From Actinomyces vulturis (GTDB taxonomy: Bacteria > Actinomycetota > Actinomycetes > Actinomycetales > Actinomycetaceae), in the NCBI RefSeq assembly GCF_001687305.1, contig NZ_LZRK01000003.1, positions 425,561 through 489,560 of the forward strand: a stretch of 64,000 nucleotides of DNA, given 5' to 3'. The position numbers and the translations under genes were made by a program. The notes under the pieces are model-generated. The model did not search any database and was not told where the DNA came from. It saw only the letters and a list, made by a program, of their open reading frames with translations. This document shows positions 18,057 through 27,924 of this stretch, in pieces (positions within the stretch are counted from its first letter, which is position 1; the number at the start of each line of letters is the position of its first letter).

Positions 18057-19737
18057 GGCCGTCTCCCGTCTTTTCGACGCCGTGGGACTGAATATCTGCT
18101 CCAGCCTGTCCCTTGTTGTTATCGGCACGAGAATAAGAAACGGGCGTAGCAGCGTGCAGCGGCGACGGTGCTTGAGGGAGATCCTCAATATCGAGGGTCC
18201 CTTGGAGCATCCAAAAATCAAGAGCGGTTTCTCGCACTTGCTCACCCATCATGATGGGCCATAGGCCAATCCACCGGTGAGCGAGGAAGGTTCTCAGGAG
18301 TTCGCTGGCACTTCCTGCATCCATCCGTCCTTCGCACGAATGAACTCCAGCCACGCGTGCTGAGCAGAATCCGCCTTGACACGGGCCCATGCCAATGCGC
18401 AATTGACGGCGCAGATCGTCAAAAGACGCGTTGGGCTGTTGAGCCATGAGATGGGTCAGGTCGCGTCGGGTAACAAGTTCACATTCGCACAAGGTTTGAG
18501 TTCCCAGGCGTTCGTCTTCGTTTTTCTTCAGTCGGTGAGTAATGAGGTAGTTCTTATTGTCTTCACTGCCCGGAACAGCTTCACGATCAGTCGAGCATGC
18601 ACGGTAAATTCCTATGTCTTCGCACACGGCATCAACGGTTTTCTTTGCCATGAGGCGGTAGGTGGTGAGTTTGCCTCCCGCAACGGTCACTATGCCAGCC
18701 ACGTCATCCATAGCGCCGTGGTTAATCACGCTCATTCCACGGCTCATGTGGCGGGTATCGCTGCCTTCAACGGACATGTCACGAATGAGTGGACGTGCTC
18801 CTGCCCAAGCGTGAACAGCGCGGGCTTTTCGGAATCCTGGAACTAAGACTTCACCGGCGTCCATCATCTGTTGGACTTCGTGGGCTGGGATATCCAAGTG
18901 ATCTGGATCATCTGCGCGTTCATCGGTGGTGCCGATAATGCACACGGTGTGGTCAGGGACCAGGATGTCTCCGTCGGCGGGGTAGATGCACCGGTTGATG
19001 ACGTGGTTCACCAGTCGGTGATTCATGGCAATCATGATGCCGCGCCCTGAAACGATTTCGACGCTTCGTACACCTGCCATGCGGGCGATTTGCCCTGCCC
19101 ATGCACCAGAGGCGTTGACAAGGAATGCGCAGTCAATAAGCACGTCTTGGCCACTCTTGAGACCGCGGGCTTTGACACCCACCACGCGTTGGCGGCCGTG
19201 ATCCTCGCGGGTAATCACATCGACCACTTCGTGGTAAGTCTCGATTCGGGCTCCGTAAGCGCGGGCACTGCGGGCCGCCCCCCAAATCATGGTCCAGCCG
19301 TCTACTGATGCATCATCGACGGCGAAGGCTCGTTTAATGCGGGGGTTCAGGCGCGGTTCCATCGCTAAGGCAGCGCCGACACTTATTTCTTCAGCTCGCA
19401 CGCCGGTTTCTGCGGCTGCTTTGAGAAATCCGTCAGAGTAAGCGGGATCGTCATCGGGGCCTACCACGAATAAGCCACCGGTACGTTCCACAGCGCTGGC
19501 GTGGATTTTGCCCACAACGATGTTTTCTTCTGCACATTCTCTGGCTGATTCAGGATCCGAGACCACGTAGCGTCCGCCCGAATGGAGCAGTCCGTGGAAG
19601 CGGCCGGAGGTTCCTTGGCCCAGGTCTGCGCGTTCGAGGAGAATGACGCTTAGTCCACGCATGGCCGCGTCACGAGCCACACCCACACCGGTAGCTCCTC
19701 CACCAACTACCACCACATCAGCGCTCCAGTGCTCCAT
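18046..19737 (-). CDS. glpA: Anaerobic glycerol-3-phosphate dehydrogenase subunit A
   Basis: Catalytic FAD subunit oxidising glycerol 3-phosphate to dihydroxyacetone phosphate. 563 residues. It opens with D-V-V-V-V-G-G-G-A-T-G-V-G-V-A-R-D-A. G-R-F-H-G-L-L-H-S-G-G-R-Y and the C-terminal BFD-like cysteines (C-E-C-E and C-Q-G-G-F-C) are as in GlpA rather than GlpD. ATG 19737 has an excellent GAGGAGG site. An open frame reaches back to 19896 but lacks a start signal. Divergent from glpK across 251 bases. Confidence 0.95.
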   Translation of the reverse strand: MEHWSADVVVVGGGATGVGVARDAAMRGLSVILLERADLGQGTSGRFHGLLHSGGRYVVSDPESARECAEENIVVGKIHASAVERTGGLFVVGPDDDPAYSDGFLKAAAETGVRAEEISVGAALAMEPRLNPRIKRAFAVDDASVDGWTMIWGAARSARAYGARIETYHEVVDVITREDHGRQRVVGVKARGLKSGQDVLIDCAFLVNASGAWAGQIARMAGVRSVEIVSGRGIMIAMNHRLVNHVINRCIYPADGDILVPDHTVCIIGTTDERADDPDHLDIPAHEVQQMMDAGEVLVPGFRKARAVHAWAGARPLIRDMSVEGSDTRHMSRGMSVINHGAMDDVAGIVTVAGGKLTTYRLMAKKTVDAVCEDIGIYRACSTDREAVPGSEDNKNYLITHRLKKNEDERLGTQTLCECELVTRRDLTHLMAQQPNASFDDLRRQLRIGMGPCQGGFCSARVAGVHSCEGRMDAGSASELLRTFLAHRWIGLWPIMMGEQVRETALDFWMLQGTLDIEDLPQAPSPLHAATPVSYSRADNNKGQAGADIQSHGVEKTGDGHAK

Positions 19738-19850
19738 GGAGTTCCTCCTCCTCTGCATGGGGGCGGGCATCGTTGTGTACTCAAACAATCTTGCCCACTG
19801 TGATGACGCAGTGTCTGAGTCCTGAGCGAACGTGCACCCGTAATGCCTTA

Positions 19851-19866
19851 GTTCGCACACGTGAAC
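19851..19866. promoter_or_regulatory. Imperfect palindrome in glpA-glpK divergent promoter region
   Basis: GTTCGCACACGTGAAC, with GTTC/GAAC outer half-sites, lies between the divergent glpABC and glpK genes. A related GCGAACGTG lies just upstream. It is a candidate shared operator for the glycerol genes; the binding protein is unknown. Confidence 0.3.
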
Positions 19867-19988
19867 ATCTTCTCGATGTTTATGCTGTTGAGACACGAAA
19901 TCGTCTGATTAATGAGTCAATAGGTGTAGAACTCACGTGAGGAACCAGATGCTACCAATGGCGGTAGTAATGCAGGAAGGAGACGATA

Positions 19989-21527
19989 ATGAGCGTGAAG
20001 CAGCCCATGGCGTCGCAAGAGAAACGCTATGTGTTGGCTATCGATCAGGGCACCACGTCATGCCGAGCTATTGTTTTTGACTGTGACGGCATGCCCGTCT
20101 CTATCGCTCAGAAAGAACACACCCAATTCTTCCCTCAAGCTGGCTGGGTTGAGCACGATGCGGCGGAAATCTGGCGCACGATTCGTGCTGTGGTGGCCTC
20201 TGCCTTGTCCCAAGCAGAAGTGAACTCTGGTCACCTCGCTGCTGTGGGCGTAACCAACCAGCGCGAGACGGTAGTAGCTTGGGATAAAACCACCGGCGAG
20301 CCACTATGTCCAGCAATCGTGTGGCAAGATACGCGTAGCCAAGAGATTTGCGATGAATTAGCTGCAGAATCTGACTTAGGAGTGGACCGATTCCGCGAGC
20401 GCACAGGGCTACCACTTGCCACCTATTTCTCCGGCCCGAAGATGCTGTGGATGATGCGCAATTACGATGCCGTCCGCCAAGCCGCACAAGACGGTCGTCT
20501 TCTCATAGGCACCACTGATTCATGGGTGACCTGGAATCTAACCGGTGGCGTTGAGAACGGTGTGCACATCACGGATGTCACCAATGCGTCGCGCACCATG
20601 CTAATGAATATCCACACCTGCCAATGGGATAACGACATTTGTGAACAAATGGGTATCACTCCCGACTGCCTGCCTAAAATCGTGCCGTCCAGCGGCGTAA
20701 TCGGACATGGTCGCTCCCAGGGGCTGCTGGCCGGAGTCCCCATTGCTGGCGTAATAGGTGACCAGCAAGCCGCTACCTTCGGTCAGGGATGCTTTGAGGT
20801 GGGGCAAGCAAAGAATACCTACGGCACCGGTTGCTTTATGCTGATGAACACTGGTACTGAACCCGTCTCCTCTGCTCATGGCCTGCTCACCACAGTGGCT
20901 TACCAGATTGAGGGGGAAGATCCTGTTTATGCGCTCGAAGGCTCCGTGGCTGTAGCCGGCTCACTTGTGCAGTGGCTACGGGACAACCTCAAGATCATTT
21001 CCTCATCTTCTGAGGTCCAGGACTTGGCTCGTACGGTAGACGATAACGGCGGAGCCTATTGTGTTCCTGCTTTTTCCGGTCTGTTTGCCCCATACTGGCG
21101 CCCTGATGCGCGTGGGGCGATTGTGGGGCTAACGCGTTTTGTTAATGCCGGGCATATTGCTCGTGCTGTGGAAGAAGCAACAGCCCATCAAAGTTGCGAC
21201 GTACTTACCGCTATGGAGGCGGATAGCGGGGTGAGATTAAGTGAACTCCATGTCGACGGCGGCATGACACATGATGCTTTACTCATGCAGATCCAAGCCG
21301 ATTTAGCGGGGATTGATGTGGTGCGTCCTCAAGTTACTGAGACAACGGCGCTAGGTGCCGCGTACGCCGCAGGCATTGCTGTAGGTTTATGGAAAGGGCC
21401 TGAAGACGTCGTAGCCCATTGGAAAGAAGACGAACGCTTCTCTCCACAATGCACGGATGCGTGGCGCGAAAACGAACGCGCTCAATGGGCTAAGGCAGTT
21501 AATAAAACCTTGAATTGGGTCGACTAA
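19989..21527 (+). CDS. glpK: Glycerol kinase
   Basis: Phosphorylates glycerol for GlpABC. 512 residues. The FGGY-family signatures are present: I-D-Q-G-T-T-S-C-R-A near the N-terminus, N-Q-R-E-T, W-Q-D-T-R, G-D-Q-Q-A-A and V-D-G-G-M. ATG 19989 has GGAAGGAG upstream. It is divergent from glpABC. The lactate permease follows 117 bases later on the same strand and could be co-transcribed. No glycerol facilitator glpF is in the window. Confidence 0.97.
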   Translation: MSVKQPMASQEKRYVLAIDQGTTSCRAIVFDCDGMPVSIAQKEHTQFFPQAGWVEHDAAEIWRTIRAVVASALSQAEVNSGHLAAVGVTNQRETVVAWDKTTGEPLCPAIVWQDTRSQEICDELAAESDLGVDRFRERTGLPLATYFSGPKMLWMMRNYDAVRQAAQDGRLLIGTTDSWVTWNLTGGVENGVHITDVTNASRTMLMNIHTCQWDNDICEQMGITPDCLPKIVPSSGVIGHGRSQGLLAGVPIAGVIGDQQAATFGQGCFEVGQAKNTYGTGCFMLMNTGTEPVSSAHGLLTTVAYQIEGEDPVYALEGSVAVAGSLVQWLRDNLKIISSSSEVQDLARTVDDNGGAYCVPAFSGLFAPYWRPDARGAIVGLTRFVNAGHIARAVEEATAHQSCDVLTAMEADSGVRLSELHVDGGMTHDALLMQIQADLAGIDVVRPQVTETTALGAAYAAGIAVGLWKGPEDVVAHWKEDERFSPQCTDAWRENERAQWAKAVNKTLNWVD

Positions 21528-21644
21528 TTACTGTTCACACACGTAGTGTCATCATCGACCTCACACCCTTCGCCTAGGACTTTGGGCTGAGGGTATGACA
21601 TGATTCCATTCGTCTAAACACACTGTCTGCTGTAAGGAACCGTC

Positions 21645-23360
21645 ATGGTCATCAGCGCCTTGGTGGGACGCACTGTCGCATCCCTTCCTATGGAAACATT
21701 TACTCCCTCCACCACATCTGTGGGTGGCAACGTCACACTTACCGCTCTGGTGGGCGTGATTCCGCTCCTGTCTTTCTTCATCCTTCTTGGGGCGTTCAAG
21801 GTCAAGACACACTGGTGCGCGCTCATCTCACTGGCGCTCAGTATCGTACTTGCCATCGTGGCGTTCAATATGCCTGCTGTGATGACAGTCGCCAGTGCCT
21901 CACAGGGACTTGCCCTGGGCTTCGTGCCAATTATTTACATCATCATTGCGGCTGTCTGGCTCTACAATCTCACTGAGGTCTCTCACCGAAGCCAAGATCT
22001 GCGCAGTATCTTCAATGTGATCGGTAAGGGCGACATTCGCATCCAGGCCCTGCTGGTCTCCTTCTCTTTCTGCGCGCTACTTGAGGGGCTGGCCGGTTTC
22101 GGTGCTCCCGTAGCAATCAGTTCGGCCATGCTCATCACCTTGGGTGTACCCAAGATTCGTGCAGCACTTTTGGCTATCGTGGGTAACGCAATCTTCGTGG
22201 GCTTTGGTGCGATGAGTATTCCCATCACTACCGCAGGTAAGCTTGGTGGCGTAGCACCTACCTACGTCGCTACGGTCATGGGCCACCTGGCTAGCCTCAT
22301 CACCTTATTTATTCCATTTGTGTTGCTATTCATCATGGACGGCTTCCGCGGCATCCGTCAGGTGTGGCCCCTTGCTCTGGTGGCAGGTGGAGCCGCAAGT
22401 ATCGGCATGTTCGTCACCTCTATGCTGTCCTACGAGTTGACTGACGTGGCCGCCGCACTCCTCTCCTTCGCTGCTGCCTACGCCTTCCTGCAGGTGTGGA
22501 CTCCCAAGACCGCTCCGGAGATGAATGCTGCAACGAATGACGCCGATTCTCGGTCGCTATCCCGCCAGCGCGTGGTTCTCGCACTGCTCCCCTACGTCCT
22601 GGTGGTTGTCATCATCGCCATCACCAAGTTGTGGACCATCGGCGTGGACCTGAAAGACGTACTCAAGGCCACCGATATCAAGATTCAATGGCCGGGCGTG
22701 TACGGTTCTTTGCTCACGGATTCTGGCAAGCCCTCGTCCGCTGCGATTTACTCCCTGTCTACCCTATCTAACCCAGGCACGTGGATTTTGGTGACCGGTT
22801 TGATTGTGACTGTGGTGTACGCGAAGTACTCCACGGATCATGACCGTGCACTCCCCCTCAACAAGGGCCTGGCGACATTGCCTACCACGATTTACAACCT
22901 TCGCTGGGCAATCGTCACTATCGGCGCTGTCATGGCTCTGGCCTATGTCATGAACTTCTCTGGTCAGACCACCTCCATCGGTGCAGCCCTCGCCCAGACC
23001 GGGGCAGCCTTCGCATTCCTTGCTCCAATCCTTGGTTGGACCGGCACGGCTGTAGCTGGTTCTGCAACCAGCGCAGGTGCCTTGTTCGCTAACCTCCAGG
23101 CTACTGCCGCCGCAGGCGCCGGCTTAAACCCGGGCGTTCTTCTTGCTGCCAACACTGTGGGCGGCGGCCTGGGCAAGATTGTCTCCCCGCAGAACCTGGC
23201 GATTGTTGCCACCTCAGTGGAGGCTGAGGGAAGCGAAGCAGAGATTCTGCGTAAGGCTGTCCCCTACTCCTTGGTACTACTCCTGGTGCTGTGTACCCTA
23301 GTGTTTGCGGCTTCCCAGGGATGGTTTGGCGCTTACATTCCTGCTCTCCCAGCGGAATAA
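21645..23360 (+). CDS. lctP: L-lactate permease (LctP/LldP family)
   Basis: 571 residues with about 13 hydrophobic segments, the usual size for lactate permeases. Family stretches are F-C-A-L-L-E-G-L-A-G-F-G-A-P-V-A-I, N-A-I-F-V-G-F-G-A-M-S-I-P, and near the C-terminus A-G-S-A-T-S-A-G-A-L-F-A-N-L-Q and I-V-S-P-Q-N-L-A-I. The AAGGA site is seven bases before ATG 21645. It supplies lactate to LutABC, encoded 2.3 kb downstream on the same strand. Confidence 0.93.
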   Translation: MVISALVGRTVASLPMETFTPSTTSVGGNVTLTALVGVIPLLSFFILLGAFKVKTHWCALISLALSIVLAIVAFNMPAVMTVASASQGLALGFVPIIYIIIAAVWLYNLTEVSHRSQDLRSIFNVIGKGDIRIQALLVSFSFCALLEGLAGFGAPVAISSAMLITLGVPKIRAALLAIVGNAIFVGFGAMSIPITTAGKLGGVAPTYVATVMGHLASLITLFIPFVLLFIMDGFRGIRQVWPLALVAGGAASIGMFVTSMLSYELTDVAAALLSFAAAYAFLQVWTPKTAPEMNAATNDADSRSLSRQRVVLALLPYVLVVVIIAITKLWTIGVDLKDVLKATDIKIQWPGVYGSLLTDSGKPSSAAIYSLSTLSNPGTWILVTGLIVTVVYAKYSTDHDRALPLNKGLATLPTTIYNLRWAIVTIGAVMALAYVMNFSGQTTSIGAALAQTGAAFAFLAPILGWTGTAVAGSATSAGALFANLQATAAAGAGLNPGVLLAANTVGGGLGKIVSPQNLAIVATSVEAEGSEAEILRKAVPYSLVLLLVLCTLVFAASQGWFGAYIPALPAE

Positions 23361-23402
23361 GAAATCCATCATCACGGCTGACAATATCCATCAGCAAAAG
23401 AG

Positions 23403-23440
23403 AAGGGTGGGGCTGGTCATTACTGACCAGCCCCACCCTT
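23403..23440. terminator. Bidirectional hairpin terminator after lactate permease
   Basis: Perfect 17-bp inverted repeat (arms 23403-23419 and 23424-23440) with a TTAC loop, between convergent genes. Confidence 0.85.
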
Positions 23441-23453
23441 ATGTGTTCATGAT

Positions 23454-24710
23454 TCAGTCGCGCGCACGACGGTAGCCGGCTTGTTCCGCCTCACTTGAGG
23501 TACGGAAACAGACTTCAGGATTCGTCCGCCAATAACTCCGGCTAGACGTAGTGTGATAGATGTACTCACCCTTGCGATTAACGTTTCCCTTGATGGGAGC
23601 ATTACTCGGGCATGAACCTCCCGAGGGGTAAACCCGACCACTAGATGATGATGAGCCGGAACTTGACGAGGTGATAAGCACGCCCACACCATCGGCTCCG
23701 AGGTAATAGCCATCCTTCGAGGTGTTTGTTGCCATCTGCCCACCACTATAGAAGTAGTACCAAGACCCACTCAGGTTCTGCCATCCCGTTTGCATCTTCC
23801 CTGATGAGTTGAAGTAGTACCAGGATACATCCACTCTCTTCCAGCCAGTCTGCATCTGCCCAGAAGCATTGAAGTAATACCAATATCCATCAATGGCGTG
23901 CCAACCAGTAAACATCCAACCATCTGAATGGAAGTAGTACCAGTAGCCGTTATTTTGAATCCACCCAGTTTGCATTTGCCCTGAGGAGTTGAATTGATAC
24001 CAGTAGCCATCAATGACGGTCCATCCTGTCTGCATGACGCCACCGGCACCAAAGTAATACCAATACCAACCATCACGCATCCAACCAGTATCTAAAGATC
24101 CACCAGGACCGAAGTGATACCAGGCCCCATCCAGAAATTGCCACCCAGTTGCCATTGCACCTGTCGGCAAAAGATAGAACCACGTACCTTGATCCGACAC
24201 CCACCCTTTTGTCATCGCGTGCGTTGGTGCAAAGTAGTACCACGTACCATTGATTTTCTGCCATCCCGTGACTGCGAGATTATTGGTATCGAAGTAATAC
24301 CACTGACCGTCAATGTACTGCCATGAACTGACCCGCTGACAGTTGTTATCGATATAGACGTAACCACCAGGCAACCAGGCTCCGACCTTGACACCGTTGT
24401 CGAAGTAGCACAGTTTCTGCTCATTCTCATCGTCATTCTTATGCCAACCGTTCAATGGCTCAGAAGGTTGAGAATCATCATTGATATTGCCTGTTTCCTC
24501 ATTTGAGACACTCGGGTCACTGCCAGGCTCCGATGGTTGCTGGGAATCCGTCGGATCGTCATCATTCGTTGTCTGAACAACAGCGCCCCCGTCAACAACA
24601 ACGGAATCCGAGATAATCCCCTTTTCAACAGCTCCGACAGCAGGAACAAGAGATATTGCCAGAGAGATAGTGGCTAGAGAAGCCACTAGACCTTTACCGA
24701 GACGAGACAT
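23454..24710 (-). CDS. Secreted GW-repeat cell-wall-binding protein with C-terminal sunset-like domain
   Basis: 418 residues from ATG 24710, which has AAAGGAG upstream; the frame extends 17 codons further without a start signal. A signal peptide covers about 1-28, ending A-V-G-A. An acidic Ser/Pro-rich spacer follows (about 40-85). Then come about twelve 20-residue repeats of the form T-G-W-x-x-x-x-G-x-W-Y-Y-F, the choline-binding/glucan-binding type. A Ser run leads to a C-terminal domain with C-P-S-N-A-P-I-K-G-N and R-T-N-P-E-V-C-F, as in proteins called sunset-domain. It is probably held on the cell surface; the ligand is unknown. A decayed relative lies directly upstream. Confidence 0.88.
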   Translation of the reverse strand: MSRLGKGLVASLATISLAISLVPAVGAVEKGIISDSVVVDGGAVVQTTNDDDPTDSQQPSEPGSDPSVSNEETGNINDDSQPSEPLNGWHKNDDENEQKLCYFDNGVKVGAWLPGGYVYIDNNCQRVSSWQYIDGQWYYFDTNNLAVTGWQKINGTWYYFAPTHAMTKGWVSDQGTWFYLLPTGAMATGWQFLDGAWYHFGPGGSLDTGWMRDGWYWYYFGAGGVMQTGWTVIDGYWYQFNSSGQMQTGWIQNNGYWYYFHSDGWMFTGWHAIDGYWYYFNASGQMQTGWKRVDVSWYYFNSSGKMQTGWQNLSGSWYYFYSGGQMATNTSKDGYYLGADGVGVLITSSSSGSSSSSGRVYPSGGSCPSNAPIKGNVNRKGEYIYHTTSSRSYWRTNPEVCFRTSSEAEQAGYRRARD

Positions 24711-24782
24711 TAAACGCTCCTTTGGGTGGTGGCGAGTATGTTTATTCTCACGAATAATCACAGTAATAGCAGAAAAGAATGA

Positions 24783-25290
24783 CTATGTACCACTACTGAT
24801 GAGGTAATAACCATCTACTCAGGAACTCTGCACCGTGACACCGTTGCTCTAGCAAGTAATACCAAGAGCAGCCGATCTTGTACCAGCCAACACGAAGGGG
24901 AATAACCCCACCAGCAAACTCTACGTAATACCCCGTACCGCGATCGTTGATCCCACCATTTCCAGCGAACGCCTTTCCCGAATCGCGACAGTAGTACCAA
25001 CCACAAATAAAACGTCCATTCTCGAACAGTTGCGAGGAAATACCCCATCCCGTCGCCATAAACGGGGAGGAATCGACGAAGTACGAGTCAGTACCGACGA
25101 CCTGCCAGCCAGCGAACATGATTCCATTGTCGGTGTATCACCAATGTCCTCCAAAGTTTAGCCAGCCATTACGAACCGCGCCAGACGTCGTCGAACGGAT
25201 TGATCAATCCTGCAACTATCGAGCCACCATTACGGGAAATGCGCACTTTCCCATCAGCATGCCAGAGCCCGTAGGTCAAGCCGAAAAAGG
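24783..25290 (-). pseudogene. Decayed GW-repeat cell-wall-binding protein
   Basis: The minus strand reads as broken GW-repeat protein in shifting frames: L-T-Y-G-L-W-H-A-D-G-K-V, then N-G-W-L-N-F-G-G-H-W, then M-F-A-G-W-Q-V-V-G, then G-W-Y-K-I-G-C-S-W-Y-Y-L, then W-V-D-G-Y-Y-L-like sequence. A TGA at 25138-25140 and another at 24819-24821 stand where repeats carry Trp (TGG). At least two frame changes occur. No signal peptide or start remains. It is probably a duplicate of the neighbouring intact gene. Confidence 0.75.
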
Positions 25291-25435
25291 GAAAGAACAC
25301 GGCAATACGTTTTCACCGTTTGGAGAGATAGAACAGGCGCAATCATTACCTCCCTCCCCTCAAAAGCCGCTACTGAAAACGATTTCTCCCCGAACCCCTC
25401 CGAAAGGTCATCTCCACAGTAACGATAACAATTCA

Positions 25436-25447
25436 TGTATTAATACA
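25436..25447. promoter_or_regulatory. 12-bp palindrome upstream of lutABC
   Basis: TGTATTAATACA is a perfect palindrome about 180 bases before lutA. It has the GT-N-TA-N-AC look of GntR-family sites. No regulator gene lies beside the operon. The rest of the 335-base non-coding stretch 25290-25624 shows no other clear signal. Confidence 0.35.
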
Positions 25448-25624
25448 GTCTTACGTCACATCAGCGTCACCAAATGAGGAACAGTTCACACCAATACAGC
25501 CTCAAGAGAGAAGTAGTTTTTCCCTAATATTCCAAGGGTTTGTCGCAAAAGTAGTTCTAAACGAGAAAGCACATGCCTCCCATCGTTACTGTGGGTTTCA
25601 CCAACAACGCCATGGAGGTCCGCA

Positions 25625-26419
25625 TTGAAAATCGCACTATTCGCCACGTGCATTGGGGATTCCATGTTCCCCCAAGCCCCCGAGGCTACCGTCACTATTT
25701 TGGAACGCCTTGGTCATGAGGTTGTCTTCCCTGAAGGTCAGGTGTGCTGCGGCCAAATGCATGCCAACACTGGCTACTTCGATGACGCCGCATCCATTAT
25801 CGAAAACCATGTCAACACTTTCGCTCCTGTTCTTGATGGCGAGTGGGATGCGATTGTAGTTCCTTCTGGTTCTTGCACTGGCGCAACCCGTCACGAACAA
25901 GCACTCGTCATGGAACATGTTGGCAAGCCTGAGATCGCCCGTAAGGCTGAGCAGATCGCCGCTCATACCTATGACCTCTCAGAATTACTTGTTGACGTTT
26001 TGGGTGTCACCGATGTGGGAGCCGCTTTCCCTCACCGCGTCACTTACCATTCGACTTGCCACTCTTTGCGCGTAGCCAAGTTGGGTGACAAGCCCTACCA
26101 GTTACTGCGCGCCGTTAAGGGCCTTGAACTCATTGATCTTCCCGATTCTGCCGTGTGCTGCGGTTTTGGTGGCACATTCGCTATGAAGAATGCTGATACA
26201 TCATCAGCCATGCTGGCAGACAAAATGAGCAACATTATGTCAACCCGAGCTGAAGTGCTCTGTGCAGGCGATTACTCCTGCCTTATGCATATTGGCGGCG
26301 GTTTGTCTCGCTTAAACTCCGGTATTCGCATCATGCATATTGCCGAGATTCTTGCCTCCACCGAAGACGCTCCTTTCGAGGGCAACGTCTCCTTCGCTCC
26401 TGCAACTGAGGTGAACTGA
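25625..26419 (+). CDS. lutA: L-lactate utilisation protein LutA/LldE, Fe-S oxidoreductase
   Basis: 264 residues. It carries two cysteine-rich CCG motifs: G-Q-V-C-C-G-Q-M-H and S-A-V-C-C-G-F-G-G, with P-S-G-S-C and T-Y-H-S-T-C-H-S. This is one of three subunits of the iron-sulfur lactate dehydrogenase complex LutABC. The start is a TTG at 25625 with a clear GGAGG six bases upstream; an upstream ATG is out of frame. lutB starts two bases after the stop. Confidence 0.93.
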   Translation: MKIALFATCIGDSMFPQAPEATVTILERLGHEVVFPEGQVCCGQMHANTGYFDDAASIIENHVNTFAPVLDGEWDAIVVPSGSCTGATRHEQALVMEHVGKPEIARKAEQIAAHTYDLSELLVDVLGVTDVGAAFPHRVTYHSTCHSLRVAKLGDKPYQLLRAVKGLELIDLPDSAVCCGFGGTFAMKNADTSSAMLADKMSNIMSTRAEVLCAGDYSCLMHIGGGLSRLNSGIRIMHIAEILASTEDAPFEGNVSFAPATEVN

Positions 26420-26421
26420 AT

Positions 26422-27924
26422 ATGACCAGCACATTCCTCGGAATGCCCCACACTGGTGGCTGGATTACTGACGTACAACAGCCTGAAGATACGTTACGTT
26501 GGGGCCCTACCTTCCCCGAAGGCGCACGTAAAACCTTGGCTAATACCCAGATGCGACGCAACATCGGGTTTGCCACGCGCACTATCCGCTCCAAGCGTGG
26601 TCAGCGTGTTGATGAAATGCCTGACTGGGAGAAGTTGCGTGACGCGGCCAGCGCCATCAAACATGAGACGATGAGCAACCTGCCTGAGCTTCTTGTGGAG
26701 TTCGAAGCAAACGTCACTAAGCGTGGCGGCATCGTCCACTGGGCTCGTGACGCTGCTGAAGCCAACCGCATTGTGGCAGACATTATCCATTCCAAAGGCG
26801 TGGATGAAGTTGTCAAAATCAAGTCCATGGCCACCCAGGAAACTAATCTCAACGAGTTCCTCGCCGATGAGGGTATTTCCGCCTATGAGACTGACCTGGC
26901 TGAATTGATCGTCCAGTTATCTGAGGATATGCCCAGCCATATCGTGGTTCCGGCTATTCACCGAAACCGCTCTGAAGTGCGTGGCATCTTCATGGATCGC
27001 ATGGGCGATGCGCCTGAGAACTTAACCGACGATCCGACAGATCTGACGGCCGCAGCTCGAAACCATCTGCGCAAGAAGTTCCTGTCAGCCAAGGTTGCTG
27101 TTTCTGGAACCAATATGGGTGTAGCAGAGACTGGTACTGTCTCTGTGTTCGAATCTGAAGGTAACGGCCGTATGTGCCTAACCCTCCCTGATACCTTGAT
27201 TACCTTAATGGGTATTGAGAAATTGGTTCCTCGCTTCCAGGACATTGAAGTTTTCAGCCAGTTACTCCCCCGTAGCGCAACCGGCGAACGTATGAACCCC
27301 TACACCTCCATGTGGACGGGTGTTCGTGAGGGTGATGGCCCACAAGAGTTCCACCTCATTCTCATGGATAACGGTCGTACCAAGGTACTGTCCGATGAAA
27401 TTGGCCGTCAGGCATTGCACTGTATTCGCTGCGGTGCATGTATGAACATTTGCCCGGTCTACCAGCATACTGGCGGTCACGCCTACGGCTCGATCTATCC
27501 TGGTCCGATTGGCGCTATCCTTACCCCCCAGCTCACTCAGGGATTAGATCATCACGATCCGAACTCCTCATTGCCATTCGCCTCTTCCTTGTGTGGAGCT
27601 TGCGGTGAGGCATGCCCCGTCAAGATCGACATTCCTACTGTTCTTATTCACATGCGTGCTCGCGCTATTGAGAATAAGGGAAACCGTATTCCGGACTTCT
27701 GGGATGTGGGTATGAAAGCTTCCGCCGTGCCGATGTCGAATTCCAAATTGTGGGAAGTTGCAAGTTTCGGCACTAAGGCCACACGTTTACTCGGCGGCAA
27801 AAAAGGCAAGATTGGTGCCCTTCCCTACCCCGCATCAATGTGGACAGGCGTTCGCGACTTGCCGGTAGCACCGAAAGAATCATTCCGACAGTGGTGGAAG
27901 CGCACCCATAAGGAGGAGAACTAA
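26422..27924 (+). CDS. lutB: L-lactate utilisation iron-sulfur protein LutB/LldF
   Basis: 500 residues. It has the LUD-type central domain and two 4Fe-4S motifs near the C-terminus: C-I-R-C-G-A-C-M-N-I-C-P-V-Y and C-G-A-C-G-E-A-C-P-V-K. S-G-T-N-M-G-V-A-E-T-G-T matches the family. The stop overlaps lutC by one base. With lutA and lutC it should oxidise lactate to pyruvate, feeding ppdK and central metabolism. Confidence 0.94.
   Translation: MTSTFLGMPHTGGWITDVQQPEDTLRWGPTFPEGARKTLANTQMRRNIGFATRTIRSKRGQRVDEMPDWEKLRDAASAIKHETMSNLPELLVEFEANVTKRGGIVHWARDAAEANRIVADIIHSKGVDEVVKIKSMATQETNLNEFLADEGISAYETDLAELIVQLSEDMPSHIVVPAIHRNRSEVRGIFMDRMGDAPENLTDDPTDLTAAARNHLRKKFLSAKVAVSGTNMGVAETGTVSVFESEGNGRMCLTLPDTLITLMGIEKLVPRFQDIEVFSQLLPRSATGERMNPYTSMWTGVREGDGPQEFHLILMDNGRTKVLSDEIGRQALHCIRCGACMNICPVYQHTGGHAYGSIYPGPIGAILTPQLTQGLDHHDPNSSLPFASSLCGACGEACPVKIDIPTVLIHMRARAIENKGNRIPDFWDVGMKASAVPMSNSKLWEVASFGTKATRLLGGKKGKIGALPYPASMWTGVRDLPVAPKESFRQWWKRTHKEEN

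Noticed and set aside
16644..18245. Longer glpB start at 18245
   Set aside because: The extra 63 codons overlap glpA out of frame and precede the FAD motif; ATG 18056 starts right at it.
24783..25290. TGA read as tryptophan in the decayed GW-repeat gene
   Set aside because: TGA is used as a normal stop in many genes here (for example glpB and dacB), and the remnant also has frame changes.
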